Positions 8,682-17,931 of a DNA stretch of 64,000 nucleotides are shown here, piece after piece. Source of the DNA: Chitinophaga eiseniae. Lineage in GTDB: Bacteria > Bacteroidota > Bacteroidia > Chitinophagales > Chitinophagaceae. The notes under the pieces were generated by a model, which searched no databases, was not told where the DNA came from, and worked only from the letters and a program-made list of their open reading frames with translations. Where the stretch lies: the NCBI RefSeq assembly GCF_900167135.1, contig NZ_FUWZ01000006.1:248001-312000 (forward strand), given 5' to 3'. Positions within the stretch are counted from its first letter, which is position 1. Each line of letters begins with the position of its first letter. The translations under genes were made by a program, and so were the position numbers.

Positions 8682-11600
8682 TTAAAAAGTGACGTTCAGG
8701 CCGCCGTTAAAAGTCTTCAGCATCGGATAACGATACAGGTTGCTTTGGTCCAGGACAGCTTCCGGATCGAAGTCTTTGTAACGGGAGAACGTCAGCAGGT
8801 TTTCGCCATTCAAAAACACATTCACTTTGCTGATTTTAACTTTCGACAACCATCTGTCGGGCAGGGAATAACCCAGCTGCAGGTTGCGCATTCTTACATA
8901 GGAGTTGTTACGCAGCCAGTAGTCGGAACCGCGGAAGTTGTCCACGCCGGCGGTGCCGGTGGTGACAATCGGAAGGCGCGCATTGGTGTTGGTAGGTGTC
9001 CAGGCATCGGTCAGCCATTCCTTGGTGGCGTTGGCGCCATTTACGAAAGGCAGGGCCAGGTTACCCTGTGGATAAGCTTTTACGCCGGCGATACCCTGGA
9101 AAGCTGCATTCAGGGTGATGCCTTTGTAACCGAGATTAAACCCGAAACCAAATGTCCATTTCGGTACGGAAGAGGAAGCATCCAGTATCACGCGGTCGTC
9201 GCCGTTAATGATACCGTCGCCGTTGATATCTTTGTACTTGATGTAACCGGCTTTGGTCTTGCCGCTCTGGTAAGCGCTTTTGCTCACTTCTTCGTCAGAC
9301 TGGAAAATACCGTCTGACAATAATACGTAGTAAGCGTCTATCGGATGACCTGCCTGTGTAATGGTATTACCGCTGATGATTCTTTCTCCTCTCAGGTCTA
9401 CTACTTCGTTTTTATTGTAGGAAGCATTGCCGTACACATTATAGTCGAAGTTGCCGATGTTGTTTTTGTATTGGAGTACCAGCTCTATACCGGTATTGTC
9501 TACCCGGCCTATGTTCCTTTTAGGGCCGGCGAGGTTACCTACCTGGGAAGGAATGGCTACCTGCCGGAGGATACCGTCGGTGATTTTTTTGTAGACGTCA
9601 ACGGTAACGGCCAAACGACTTTTGAACAGGTTCATGTCCACACCGGCGTTATAAGTGGTGGTAACTTCCCATTTGATATCGGGATCGACAGCGGCTGTTA
9701 TAGCAGCGCCGGAGCCAAGTGCGGGGCTGGTACCGCCGAAGCTGTAATCTTCACCCATGCTTACAGAAGGAGTGTAGCTGTACAATGCAACCGCCTGTGT
9801 GCCCAGCTGGCCTGCGGAGGCGCGGAGTTTCAGTACGTCGATCAGGCTGGACTCAAAGAAGGATTCTTTATCAATGCGCCATCCGGCAGAAGCGGAAGGA
9901 TAAAAGCCCCAGCGTTTTCCGGGAGCAAAGCGGGAAGAACCGTCATAACGGAAAGCTGCTTCAAACAGGTATTTGCCGTCATAATCATAATTAGCACGGC
10001 CAAAGTAAGACTCCAGTACGTCGCGGGTGGGAGTGCCGGAGGTGGCGTTCCAGTATACACCGGCGTTCAGTGCGTCCAGGGTGCCGTCCAGGTAACCGTA
10101 CATGCTGGCCTCAAAAAAGTCTTTGTCAAAGTTGTCGTAGCTGGCGCCCAGCATTACGCTGAGGTTATGTTTGGCTGCAAAGGTTTTTTTCCAGTCCAGT
10201 GTATTATAGAAGTGGATGTTCATGTCATTGTAATCCGTCTTGTACGAACGCGGAGCTGTATTTGGATTGTTCCAGTTGATAGGGGCGTTGGTTTTAGGAT
10301 CAAATGTCTGCATCCGGGGAGTGAACTGGGTCAGCAGACCATCATATTTGTCTACACCAAATTTGATATTGTAGTTGATATCAAAAGGAAGTTTGTACTC
10401 TGCGAAAACGGTCGCGAGAAAACGTTGCACCACTTTGGTTTTCAGGCCGTTGTAAGCCAGCATGCGCGGGTTTTCCCAGTTGTTGCGGCCGGAAGTTCTC
10501 ATCCAGGAGTTGCCATAGCGGCCGTCTGCCAGGGTATCGGTCAGGATCGGCAGGGCACGGGCCAGGTACTCCCAGGTAGAGGCGTAGAAAGGCTGTGTAT
10601 AGTTACGATAGTATCCGTCGAGGGTCATACCGGCTTTCAGTTTTTGAGTCACCTGCATGGAGGCGTTAAGGCCAACGGAGTATTTCTTTTCATGGTTGCC
10701 GGGGCCGAAGAGGATACCCTCCCTGTCCAGGTAACCCAATGACAGACGATATTGGTATTTATCGGTGCTACCTGCCACGCTCAGGTCATGTTTCTGGATA
10801 GTCCCGTTTTTCAGGGCGATCTTATACCAGTTATTGGAAGGGTAGGTGATCGGATCGGTCAGCATGCCCTTTTCGTATTCTGCGATCTGTGCATCGGAAT
10901 AATCCACTTTAGTGGTGCCTTCATTCCGGTTGGCCTGGTTCTTCAGCTTCATATACGCAATCGGATCGTCGATGATGTCCGGCAGGTAAGTCGCTTTCTG
11001 CATACCGCGATAATAGCTGTAGTTGATTTTAGACGCGCCTTTCCCTTTTTTGGTGGTCACGAGAATAACGCCGCTGGCTGCACGGGAGCCATAGATGGCT
11101 GCGGCAGCGTCTTTCAGTACGGTGATGGACTCGATGTCGTTTGGGTTCAGTTCGTCCATGGAATACTCGATGCCGTCTACCAGTACCAGCGGATCGTTGT
11201 TGCTCAGCGTACCGACGCCGCGGATGCGGATGGTGCTGCGGTCTACGCCGGGCTGGCTGCTGCCGAGGTTGGTGAACACACCGGGGACGCCCTGCAACGC
11301 GTTACTGGCGTTGGTCAGTGGACGGCCTTCCTGCTGTGCCATCGACACGGTAGTAATGGCGCCGGTCAGCGTGGCTTTTTTCTGAGTACCATACCCTACC
11401 ACCACTACGTCGTTGAGTTTTTGCACGTCTTCTTCGAGGGTGATGCTCAGCGGGTTGGCATTGGTTACCTTGATCTCTTTGGTGAGATAGCCAATGAAAG
11501 AAATTTTTAACGTAGAACCTGTAGGGGCACTCAGTTTGAATTGTCCATCCGCGCCGGTGCTGGCGCCTTTGCTGGTGCCAGCCACCTGGATGCTGACCCC

Positions 11601-11750
11601 GGGTAATGGCGTGCCGCCGGTCCCGGTAATTTTACCGGTGATGTTTACATCCTGCGCATACAGCGATGTGAAAGAGGTAAGGATGATTCCGAGGCATAGC
11701 ATAAGCATTCCAGCCGGATGTAATGCCCGGAATCGTGTTCGCAAATTCAT
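8682..11750 (-). CDS. SusC/RagA family TonB-linked outer-membrane transporter
   Basis: A 1022-residue TonB-dependent barrel. It has a signal peptide (cleavage near SLYAQ), a CarboxypepD_reg-like domain (about residues 35-110, VNITGKITGTGGTPLPGVSI), the SusC signature VVVVGYGTQKKATLTGAI, a plug domain (SITVLKDAAAAIYGSRAASGVILVTTK is the plug end), and a long beta-barrel ending in the usual aromatic residue (NVTF). With SusD it imports ligands across the outer membrane with energy from TonB. The gene lies 27 bases after the glycerophosphodiesterase gene. The substrate is inferred from context to be a glycerol-phosphate compound rather than a glycan. Confidence 0.95.
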   Translation of the reverse strand: MNLRTRFRALHPAGMLMLCLGIILTSFTSLYAQDVNITGKITGTGGTPLPGVSIQVAGTSKGASTGADGQFKLSAPTGSTLKISFIGYLTKEIKVTNANPLSITLEEDVQKLNDVVVVGYGTQKKATLTGAITTVSMAQQEGRPLTNASNALQGVPGVFTNLGSSQPGVDRSTIRIRGVGTLSNNDPLVLVDGIEYSMDELNPNDIESITVLKDAAAAIYGSRAASGVILVTTKKGKGASKINYSYYRGMQKATYLPDIIDDPIAYMKLKNQANRNEGTTKVDYSDAQIAEYEKGMLTDPITYPSNNWYKIALKNGTIQKHDLSVAGSTDKYQYRLSLGYLDREGILFGPGNHEKKYSVGLNASMQVTQKLKAGMTLDGYYRNYTQPFYASTWEYLARALPILTDTLADGRYGNSWMRTSGRNNWENPRMLAYNGLKTKVVQRFLATVFAEYKLPFDINYNIKFGVDKYDGLLTQFTPRMQTFDPKTNAPINWNNPNTAPRSYKTDYNDMNIHFYNTLDWKKTFAAKHNLSVMLGASYDNFDKDFFEASMYGYLDGTLDALNAGVYWNATSGTPTRDVLESYFGRANYDYDGKYLFEAAFRYDGSSRFAPGKRWGFYPSASAGWRIDKESFFESSLIDVLKLRASAGQLGTQAVALYSYTPSVSMGEDYSFGGTSPALGSGAAITAAVDPDIKWEVTTTYNAGVDMNLFKSRLAVTVDVYKKITDGILRQVAIPSQVGNLAGPKRNIGRVDNTGIELVLQYKNNIGNFDYNVYGNASYNKNEVVDLRGERIISGNTITQAGHPIDAYYVLLSDGIFQSDEEVSKSAYQSGKTKAGYIKYKDINGDGIINGDDRVILDASSSVPKWTFGFGFNLGYKGITLNAAFQGIAGVKAYPQGNLALPFVNGANATKEWLTDAWTPTNTNARLPIVTTGTAGVDNFRGSDYWLRNNSYVRMRNLQLGYSLPDRWLSKVKISKVNVFLNGENLLTFSRYKDFDPEAVLDQSNLYRYPMLKTFNGGLNVTF

Positions 11751-11777
11751 AGCTTGTGTTGTTTTTTTTGGTTGATA

Positions 11778-12716
11778 TTATTTGATCGCTTGTTCCAGCC
11801 TGTTGGGATAATCTGTAATGATACCGTCTACGCCCATGGCTTTTAATTGTTTCATTTCCTTTGGTTCCTGTACTGTCCAGGGTACAATCAGCATATTTTT
11901 ATCGTGACATTTTTTGATCAGCTCCGGTGTTACCAGCTGATAGTGCGGATTGTAGAAGGTAGGTGTAAAGCCTATCTGTTGCATGTTCTGTTCGAAGGTG
12001 ACGTTCTTGTCGCCGGTCAGGAAGCCGAGCCTGATGTGCGGGTGTGTTTTGTGCAGCACCTGCAGCGGGCGCATGTCAAACGACTGTATCAGCAGGCGGT
12101 GGCCCAGCGGCTTCAGTTGTTTTACGGCCATCATGATCTTCATGTATTCTTCCGGGGATGGTTGTTCGGTGCCATCTGTTTTTTCGGAAGATTTCACTTC
12201 CAGCAGGTAATATGCCGGCGGGAGGTTGTGTTTTTTCGTATAGTGCTCTACGGAGTCGATCATTTCCCCCAGCAGCGGTGCATAGGAGCGGAGCCTTTCC
12301 TGTTCGGGGAAAGCAGCGTACGGTTTTTCCCCGATGATAAAACGACGGATATCGGCGTAGTTCATCTGGTAAAAGGTGTACTTGCTGCGTTCTGCGGCAG
12401 GAATGTCTTTGCCGTCCGGCATGGTGGTGTAGGACGGTGTGAAAGAGGCGTCGTGATACACGACCACCTGTCCGTCTTTGGTGATATGCACATCAAACTC
12501 GATAGTATTGGAGCCGGTCTCCAGGCCTTTGTACATGGCCGGAATGGTGTTTTCCGGCATCAGTCCCCGTGTGCCGCGGTGCCCCACTTTAAAGAAAGAA
12601 GGCAGGTCCTTGTGCTGTGCAGCGGTAGTGGTCCTGGATGTTTTACAGGCTGTAAAAACAGTGGCGGCAGCTGCCATGGCGCAGGCCATCAGCCGGACAT
12701 TCATTTGTTTTTTCAT
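11778..12716 (-). CDS. glpQ: glycerophosphodiester phosphodiesterase, lipoprotein
   Basis: A 312-residue GDPD-family enzyme that hydrolyses glycerophosphodiesters to glycerol 3-phosphate and an alcohol. The N-terminus looks like a lipoprotein signal (cysteine after VFTA). The family start is VGHRGTRGLMPENTIPA with the catalytic HRG..PEN set. Then come IEFDVHITKDGQVVVYHD (E/D metal ligands), LLEVK, IQSFD and the C-terminal VPWTVQEPKEM..MGVDGIITDYP. The open frame extends 13 codons further upstream, but MKKQMNVRLM at 12716 gives a proper signal peptide. Placement between susC and glpF argues for periplasmic or surface release of glycerol 3-phosphate. Activity on teichoic-acid-like polymers is possible but not shown. 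Confidence 0.93.
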   Translation of the reverse strand: MKKQMNVRLMACAMAAAATVFTACKTSRTTTAAQHKDLPSFFKVGHRGTRGLMPENTIPAMYKGLETGSNTIEFDVHITKDGQVVVYHDASFTPSYTTMPDGKDIPAAERSKYTFYQMNYADIRRFIIGEKPYAAFPEQERLRSYAPLLGEMIDSVEHYTKKHNLPPAYYLLEVKSSEKTDGTEQPSPEEYMKIMMAVKQLKPLGHRLLIQSFDMRPLQVLHKTHPHIRLGFLTGDKNVTFEQNMQQIGFTPTFYNPHYQLVTPELIKKCHDKNMLIVPWTVQEPKEMKQLKAMGVDGIITDYPNRLEQAIK

Positions 12717-12799
12717 TGTTTGGTAAATTGTTACAGGTGTAAGCATTCTGTTCAAACGTGGGCTATATACGTATATCCCTTATGGTTACTAAAGTCTTT

Positions 12800-13528
12800 T
12801 TATTTCAGCATCAGGTATAACGCTGCAGCGAGTACGCTGCCTGCCAGCGGGCCGGCGACGGGTATCCAGGCGTAGCTCCAGTCGCTGTGCCCTTTACCGT
12901 TCATCGGCAGGATGGCGTGCATAATACGCGGGCCCAGGTCTCTGGCCGGGTTGATGGCGTAGCCGGTGGTGCCGCCAAGGGACAGACCGATGGCCCATAC
13001 CAGGAACGCTACCGGCACAGCGCCGAGGGAGCCCAGTCCCACGGGTGTTTTGTCGGTGCCGATTTCAGCGCCGGTAAAGTAGAAGATGGTAAACAACAGG
13101 ACGAACGTTCCGGTCACTTCACAGATAAAGTTGCGCAGCGGTTTACGGATAGCCGGCTCCGTGCAGAAGCAGGCGCGTTGCAGGCCGTTGTCGGGCGTGG
13201 CGTCCAGATGGTCTTTGTAGTTGTACCATACAAGGGAGGTGCCCAGCATGGCGCCTGCCAGCTGTGCGAGTGCAAACATGGGCACGTCTGCCCAGTTGAA
13301 CTTGCCGGCAGCAGCCAGCGCTACGGATACAGCGGGATTGAGATGCGCGCCGCTGTAAGGGCCGGCTACTACCACGCCTACATATACGCCGAGCGCCCAC
13401 CCGGTGGTTATAACGATCCATCCGCCACTGTTGCCCTTTGTTTTGTTCAGCACTACATTGGCGACTACGCCGTTGCCCAGCAGGAGCAGTAATGCGGTGC
13501 CTATAAATTCAGCTAAAATCGGAGACAT
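12800..13528 (-). CDS. glpF: glycerol uptake facilitator (MIP/aquaglyceroporin)
   Basis: A 242-residue channel of the major intrinsic protein family with six membrane segments. Both half-helix motifs are intact: NPA in GAHLNPAVSVAL and again in YAINPARDLGPR. The aspartate after the second NPAR fits a glycerol-conducting member rather than a strict water channel. It lets glycerol diffuse across the inner membrane. It sits directly downstream of glpK (39 bases), which traps glycerol by phosphorylation. Confidence 0.94.
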   Translation of the reverse strand: MSPILAEFIGTALLLLLGNGVVANVVLNKTKGNSGGWIVITTGWALGVYVGVVVAGPYSGAHLNPAVSVALAAAGKFNWADVPMFALAQLAGAMLGTSLVWYNYKDHLDATPDNGLQRACFCTEPAIRKPLRNFICEVTGTFVLLFTIFYFTGAEIGTDKTPVGLGSLGAVPVAFLVWAIGLSLGGTTGYAINPARDLGPRIMHAILPMNGKGHSDWSYAWIPVAGPLAGSVLAAALYLMLK

Positions 13529-13567
13529 AGAGATTGATGATTTTGTTGATGGCTGTTTGGTTGATAA

Positions 13568-15061
13568 TTATTGCCGGGCCCAGTGCCTGGCGGCGTCGAC
13601 GGCCTTATGCCAGCCACTGATCCATGTTTCGCGATGTTGTTGTTCCAGGTCGGGTGTGAATGTTTTCTCCATCTGCCACTGGCTGCGGATCTCTTCAAGG
13701 TCATGCCAGTAACCGGTGGCCAGTCCCGCGAGGTAGGCTGCGCCGAGCGCGGTAGTTTCGGTAATGCCCGGACGTACCACTTTGGCCTGCAGGATATCTG
13801 CCTGGAACTGCATGAGCAGGTTGTTGCCGGTGGCGCCGCCATCTACGCGTAACTCCTGGATGCTGATGCCGGCGTCGGCTTCCATGGCCTTAAGCACGTC
13901 CATCGTCTGGTAAGCGATGCTCTCCAGTGCTGCGCGGGCAATGTGGGAGGCGTTGGTGCCGCGGGTCATGCCTACAAGCGTGCCACGGGCGTGCTGGTCC
14001 CAGTAAGGAGCGCCCAGTCCGGCGAAGGCGGGTACAAGATATACGCCGTCGTTCTGTGCTGCTTTGGCTGCCAGCGCTTCTACTTCGGAAGAGGAACGGA
14101 TGATGCCCAGGCCGTCACGCAGCCACTGTACGATCGCGCCGGCAATAAAAATGCTGCCTTCAAGGGCGTAGTGGGTCTGGCCATTGACTTTCCAGGCTAC
14201 GGTGGTCAGCAGGTTGTTTTTGCTGAGGATGGGTTTGGGCCCGATGTTCATCAGCATAAAACAGCCGGTGCCATAGGTGTTTTTCACCATGCCCGGTGCT
14301 GTGCACATCTGCCCGAACAAGGCGGCGTGCTGGTCACCGGCAATGCCGGAAATAGGTATCTGTTCTGCGAAAACGCCGGGAGCAGTATGACCGCATACTT
14401 CGCTGGACTCTTTTACTTCCGGCAGCATAGAAGCAGGAATGTCCAGCAGGGCCAGCAGCGCTTCGTCCCACTGCTGCGTGTGGATGTTGAACAGCATGGT
14501 GCGGGAGGCATTGGTAATATCGGTGGCATGCACTGCGCCGTGGGTAAGGTTCCATACCAGCCATGCGTCTACCGTGCCGAAGGCGAGTTTACCTGCGGCG
14601 GCTCTTTCCCGGGCGCCGCTGACATTGTCCAGTATCCACTTTACTTTGGTGCCGGAAAAATAAGCGTCTATCACGAGACCTGTTTTGGAACGGATCAGTT
14701 CTTCTTTACCGCCGGCTTTCAGGCTGTCGCAGAAAGCGGCGGTGCGGCGGTCCTGCCATACGATGGCATTGTGCACCGGTTTGCCGGTCTCCCGGTCCCA
14801 TACGATCGTCGTTTCCCGCTGGTTGGTGATACCGATGGCGGCAATATTACCGCCTTCAAGACCTACTTTGGCCATGGCTTCGGTGGCTACGCCGATCTGG
14901 CTGCTCCATATTTCCGCAGGGTCATGTTCTACCCATCCCGGCGCGGGAAACAACTGTGTGAATTCCTTTTGTGCCACGGAAATAATGGCCCCTGTTTTGT
15001 CAAAGATGATGGCTCTTGAGCTGGTGGTACCCTGATCCAGCGCCATTACGTATTTGGTCAT
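13568..15061 (-). CDS. glpK: glycerol kinase
   Basis: A 497-residue FGGY-family kinase that makes glycerol 3-phosphate from glycerol and ATP. Diagnostic segments are the N-terminal ALDQGTTSSRAIIFD, WVEHDP, NQRETTIVWDRETGKP and the C-terminal RVDGGATGNNLLMQFQADI. The length is typical of bacterial GlpK. It lies 62 bases after glpD and upstream of glpF. Confidence 0.97.
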   Translation of the reverse strand: MTKYVMALDQGTTSSRAIIFDKTGAIISVAQKEFTQLFPAPGWVEHDPAEIWSSQIGVATEAMAKVGLEGGNIAAIGITNQRETTIVWDRETGKPVHNAIVWQDRRTAAFCDSLKAGGKEELIRSKTGLVIDAYFSGTKVKWILDNVSGARERAAAGKLAFGTVDAWLVWNLTHGAVHATDITNASRTMLFNIHTQQWDEALLALLDIPASMLPEVKESSEVCGHTAPGVFAEQIPISGIAGDQHAALFGQMCTAPGMVKNTYGTGCFMLMNIGPKPILSKNNLLTTVAWKVNGQTHYALEGSIFIAGAIVQWLRDGLGIIRSSSEVEALAAKAAQNDGVYLVPAFAGLGAPYWDQHARGTLVGMTRGTNASHIARAALESIAYQTMDVLKAMEADAGISIQELRVDGGATGNNLLMQFQADILQAKVVRPGITETTALGAAYLAGLATGYWHDLEEIRSQWQMEKTFTPDLEQQHRETWISGWHKAVDAARHWARQ

Positions 15062-15123
15062 GTCTTTCTTTTTCTGCGTGGATAATCTAATTCGCTATAG
15101 TTGATAGTGGAATAACGATGTTA

Positions 15124-16725
15124 TTAAGCGCCTACAGGCAACTGTTCCCGTGTGCGGACGTTTTTCAGCAGGTAGTTCGCTGCTACTGCGTTGAACGCCT
15201 TCACCTGTTGTTGCTGCCATGCTTCGTCTTTGCCCAGTTCAGCAGCCATCAGTGCGGCTACTTCCGGCGCCATGTCAATGGCGGCCTGTGCATCGAGGAA
15301 GAGCGCTCTCGTTCTTCTGGCAAGGGTGTCTTCTACCGTGCGTGCCATCTCTTGTCTTACCGCCCAGATCACCTGTGCTTTAATATAAGGCAGCCGTGGG
15401 TGCAGTGTTTTGGCCAGCTCCGGCTGCATGGAGGCGAGGGCCTGTACGGGCGCGGCGTCGCTGCCGTAAACGTCCAGCGGTGTCTGCGCCATCGGTTGCT
15501 TCTGGTAACCGTGGATACGTAGGCCTTTGGTGTTGCATTTGGCCGGGGTGATGGTACCCTGGCGGATCGCTTCGTCCACGGTGTCTTCCGCCATTTTACG
15601 GAAGGTGGTCCATTTACCGCCTGTGATGGTGATCAGACCGGAAGGAGCGACCATAATTTTATGGCTGCGGGATATTTCCTTGGTGCTGCCGGTTTCTTTC
15701 TGTGGCGCTGCCAGCGGCCGCAGCCCGGCAAATACGCTGAGTACGTCGGCACGTGTAGGCGTGCGCGTGAGATATTGTGCAGCGGTGGCGAGGATAAAAT
15801 CAATTTCCTGTTCCAGCGCTACCGGCTCCATGCTATGTGCTTCCAGCGGCGTGTCGGTGGTGCCCAGCAACACTTTGTTGTGCCAGGGCACGGCAAACAG
15901 TACGCGGCCGTCGGATGTTTTCGGGATCATGATGGCGCTGCTGCTCTGCAGGAATGAGGCGTCGAGCACGAGATGCACACCCTGACTGGGGCGTACCATC
16001 GGCCGCGCGCCGGGATTGTCCAGCTGCAGGATCTCGTCCACGAATACGCCGGTGGCGTTGATTACCGTGCGGGCAGCCAGGCGGAAAGATTCGCCGCTTT
16101 CCAGGTCAGTGGCGGTGACGCCGCTGACTTTACCATTTTCTTTCAGCAGTCCGTCCACTTTGCAGTAGTTGAGCAGCACGGCGCCGTTTTCGGCGGCTGT
16201 CTGTGCAATGTTGACTGCCAGGCGGGCGTCATCAAACTGGCCGTCATGATAAACAATACCGCCTTTAAGGCCTGCCGCCTGTATGTTGGGCAGACGGTGG
16301 GTGACTTCATTTTTGCTGATATGTTTGGACTTGCCCAGGCTTAAGCGGCCGGAGAGCAGGTCGTATATCTTCAGACCGATCGTATAAAAAGGGCCCTGCC
16401 ACCAGGAGTAGTGCGGGATGATAAATTGCTGGTTGTGTGCCAGGTGAGGGGCGTTGTTCAGTAATAACCCTCTTTCATACAGGGCTTCCTTCACCAGCGC
16501 TACATCGCCCTGTGCGAGATACCTCACACCGCCGTGTACCAGTTTGGTGGCACGGCTGGAAGTGCCTTTGGCGAAGTCGGCTTGTTCCAGCAGCAGTGTC
16601 TTATACCCCCTGGTGGCGGCGTCCATCGCTATCCCCAGGCCAGTGGCGCCTCCTCCTATGATGATCATGTCCCAGGTACGGGCTGGCATGGATCGCAGAC
16701 TTTTGATTGATTCCGGTCGATTCAT
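15124..16725 (-). CDS. glpD: aerobic glycerol-3-phosphate dehydrogenase (FAD)
   Basis: A 533-residue flavoprotein that oxidises glycerol 3-phosphate to dihydroxyacetone phosphate at the inner membrane and passes electrons to the quinone pool. It has the FAD-binding GGGATGLGIAMDAATRG near residue 22, the family signature TSSRATKLVHGGVRYL, the active-site region with VRPSQGVHLVLD, and a C-terminal helical DAO_C domain. It is the first gene after the divergent promoter region shared with the GlpR-like regulator, which is the likely control point for the whole run. Confidence 0.96.
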   Translation of the reverse strand: MNRPESIKSLRSMPARTWDMIIIGGGATGLGIAMDAATRGYKTLLLEQADFAKGTSSRATKLVHGGVRYLAQGDVALVKEALYERGLLLNNAPHLAHNQQFIIPHYSWWQGPFYTIGLKIYDLLSGRLSLGKSKHISKNEVTHRLPNIQAAGLKGGIVYHDGQFDDARLAVNIAQTAAENGAVLLNYCKVDGLLKENGKVSGVTATDLESGESFRLAARTVINATGVFVDEILQLDNPGARPMVRPSQGVHLVLDASFLQSSSAIMIPKTSDGRVLFAVPWHNKVLLGTTDTPLEAHSMEPVALEQEIDFILATAAQYLTRTPTRADVLSVFAGLRPLAAPQKETGSTKEISRSHKIMVAPSGLITITGGKWTTFRKMAEDTVDEAIRQGTITPAKCNTKGLRIHGYQKQPMAQTPLDVYGSDAAPVQALASMQPELAKTLHPRLPYIKAQVIWAVRQEMARTVEDTLARRTRALFLDAQAAIDMAPEVAALMAAELGKDEAWQQQQVKAFNAVAANYLLKNVRTREQLPVGA

Positions 16726-17102
16726 ATTATTATAGTGCTTCTTTTAATTACTTTCAAATTGTTATATTTGAGTGTAAAATAAAAGAAAATAAAACAATTC
16801 GAAACTAAAATAGAAAAATAAACGAGAAAGTGAAATATTTTTTGGATGAAAGGAAATTGACAGTGAGTAATGGCGGGATATTTCGGACTCTTCCAAATGA
16901 AAGGCTTGCTGGATAAAAAGGAAATAATTAAAAATAAATCGAAATAGGCACGCAAAGCAAGCAAAGAGAGCGAAGCGCGCAAAGAGCGAGGAGAACCTGC
17001 TTTGCGAGCGAAAGAGTGTTTCTCTGCGCGCTTCGCTCTCTTTGCTTTCTTTGCGTGTGAAAAAACTTGCGGATAGGTTTTAATACTTTATTTTTATGTG
17101 AT
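16726..17102. promoter_or_regulatory. glpD-glpR divergent intergenic region
   Basis: 377 bases without a gene. The glpD-proximal part (16726-16945) is very AT-rich and should hold the glpD promoter; I could not fix a clear TAnnTTTG element. The glpR-proximal half is occupied by the large palindromic element at 16949-17057. Confidence 0.6.
16949..17057. repeat. large imperfect palindromic element (REP-like)
   Basis: Left arm 16949-16986 and right arm 17022-17057 are near-perfect reverse complements over about 36 bases (shared core GCAAAGAGAGCGAAGCGCGC). The 35-base centre repeats related GCAAAG/GCGAG words. It is not a terminator, since it lies between divergent genes. It resembles a dispersed palindromic repeat; only this copy is in the window. 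Confidence 0.75.
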
Positions 17103-17873
17103 ATGTCTATGATCAATATTGCTGAACGCCATAAGTATATACTGGATAAGCTCGCCGAAAAAGGATATGTGAACGTTGTAGAGCTCTGTAAAGAGCTGGA
17201 CGTATCGGGTGTGACTATACGAAAGGACCTGAAACTGCTGGAAGACAAAGCCCTGCTGTTCCGCTCGCATGGCGGCGCTTCCATTAATAATCCTTATACC
17301 AACGATAAACCGGTGAACGAGAAGGAGAAGCTGCGCAGCGAGGAGAAGAATAACATCGGCCTGGCAGCTGCGGCGCTCATTGCGCCCAACGACGCCATCA
17401 TCATCGCGTCCGGCACATCTGTACTGGCACTGGCCAAAAATATTCATGCCAAAGGGCACCTGACGGTGATCACCGGCGCGCTCAACGTAGCGCTGGAGCT
17501 TATCCGCATCCCCGACGTGGAAGTGATACAACTGGGCGGTCAGCTCCGCACCAGCTCATCGTCGGTCACCGGACCCTACGCGGAAAAAATACTGGAGGAT
17601 TTCTCCTGTAGTAAGTTATTCCTCGGCGTGGACGGTATAGACCTCGAGTTCGGGCTGACCACTTCCAATATCATGGAAGCGCATCTGAACCAGAAAATGA
17701 TCGCTACTGTACAGAAAATCATCGTACTGGCGGACTCCACTAAATTTGGTAAAAGAGGCTTCGGCCGCATCTGTGGCCTGGAAGACGTGGATGAAGTGAT
17801 CACCGACACCGGCATTTCCCCACACCTGGTGAAAGCGATGGAAGATATGGGTATTAAAGTGACGATTGTATAA
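17103..17873 (+). CDS. glpR: DeoR/GlpR family transcriptional regulator
   Basis: A 256-residue repressor of the DeoR family. The N-terminal HTH (INIAERHKYILDKLAEKGYVNV, then SGVTIRKDLKLLEDKALLFRSHGGA) is followed by the DeoR effector domain with typical GTSVLALAK, LGGQLRTSSSSVTGP and LADSTKFGKRGF segments. Such proteins bind phosphorylated metabolites, here plausibly glycerol 3-phosphate. Divergence from glpD supports the GlpR role. An ATG at 17067 in the same frame would add 12 residues not typical of the family, and would fall just after the palindromic element; MSMINIAERHK at 17103 is preferred. Confidence 0.88.
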   Translation: MSMINIAERHKYILDKLAEKGYVNVVELCKELDVSGVTIRKDLKLLEDKALLFRSHGGASINNPYTNDKPVNEKEKLRSEEKNNIGLAAAALIAPNDAIIIASGTSVLALAKNIHAKGHLTVITGALNVALELIRIPDVEVIQLGGQLRTSSSSVTGPYAEKILEDFSCSKLFLGVDGIDLEFGLTTSNIMEAHLNQKMIATVQKIIVLADSTKFGKRGFGRICGLEDVDEVITDTGISPHLVKAMEDMGIKVTIV

Positions 17874-17931
17874 ACACTTTCCCGTTTTTAAATATCTTTA
17901 CAGCTTCATCTTTTTTATGCTAATCTGACAT

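Noticed and set aside
9345..10742. Long open frame antisense to susC
   Set aside because: It overlaps the barrel region of a clear SusC protein and shows no recognisable motif or start context.
13943..15019. 358-codon frame antisense to glpK
   Set aside because: Codon-mirror of a strongly conserved kinase gene; no independent support.
17067..17102. Upstream extension of the GlpR-like regulator
   Set aside because: The 12 extra residues are not family-like and directly follow the palindromic element; the ATG at 17103 is better.
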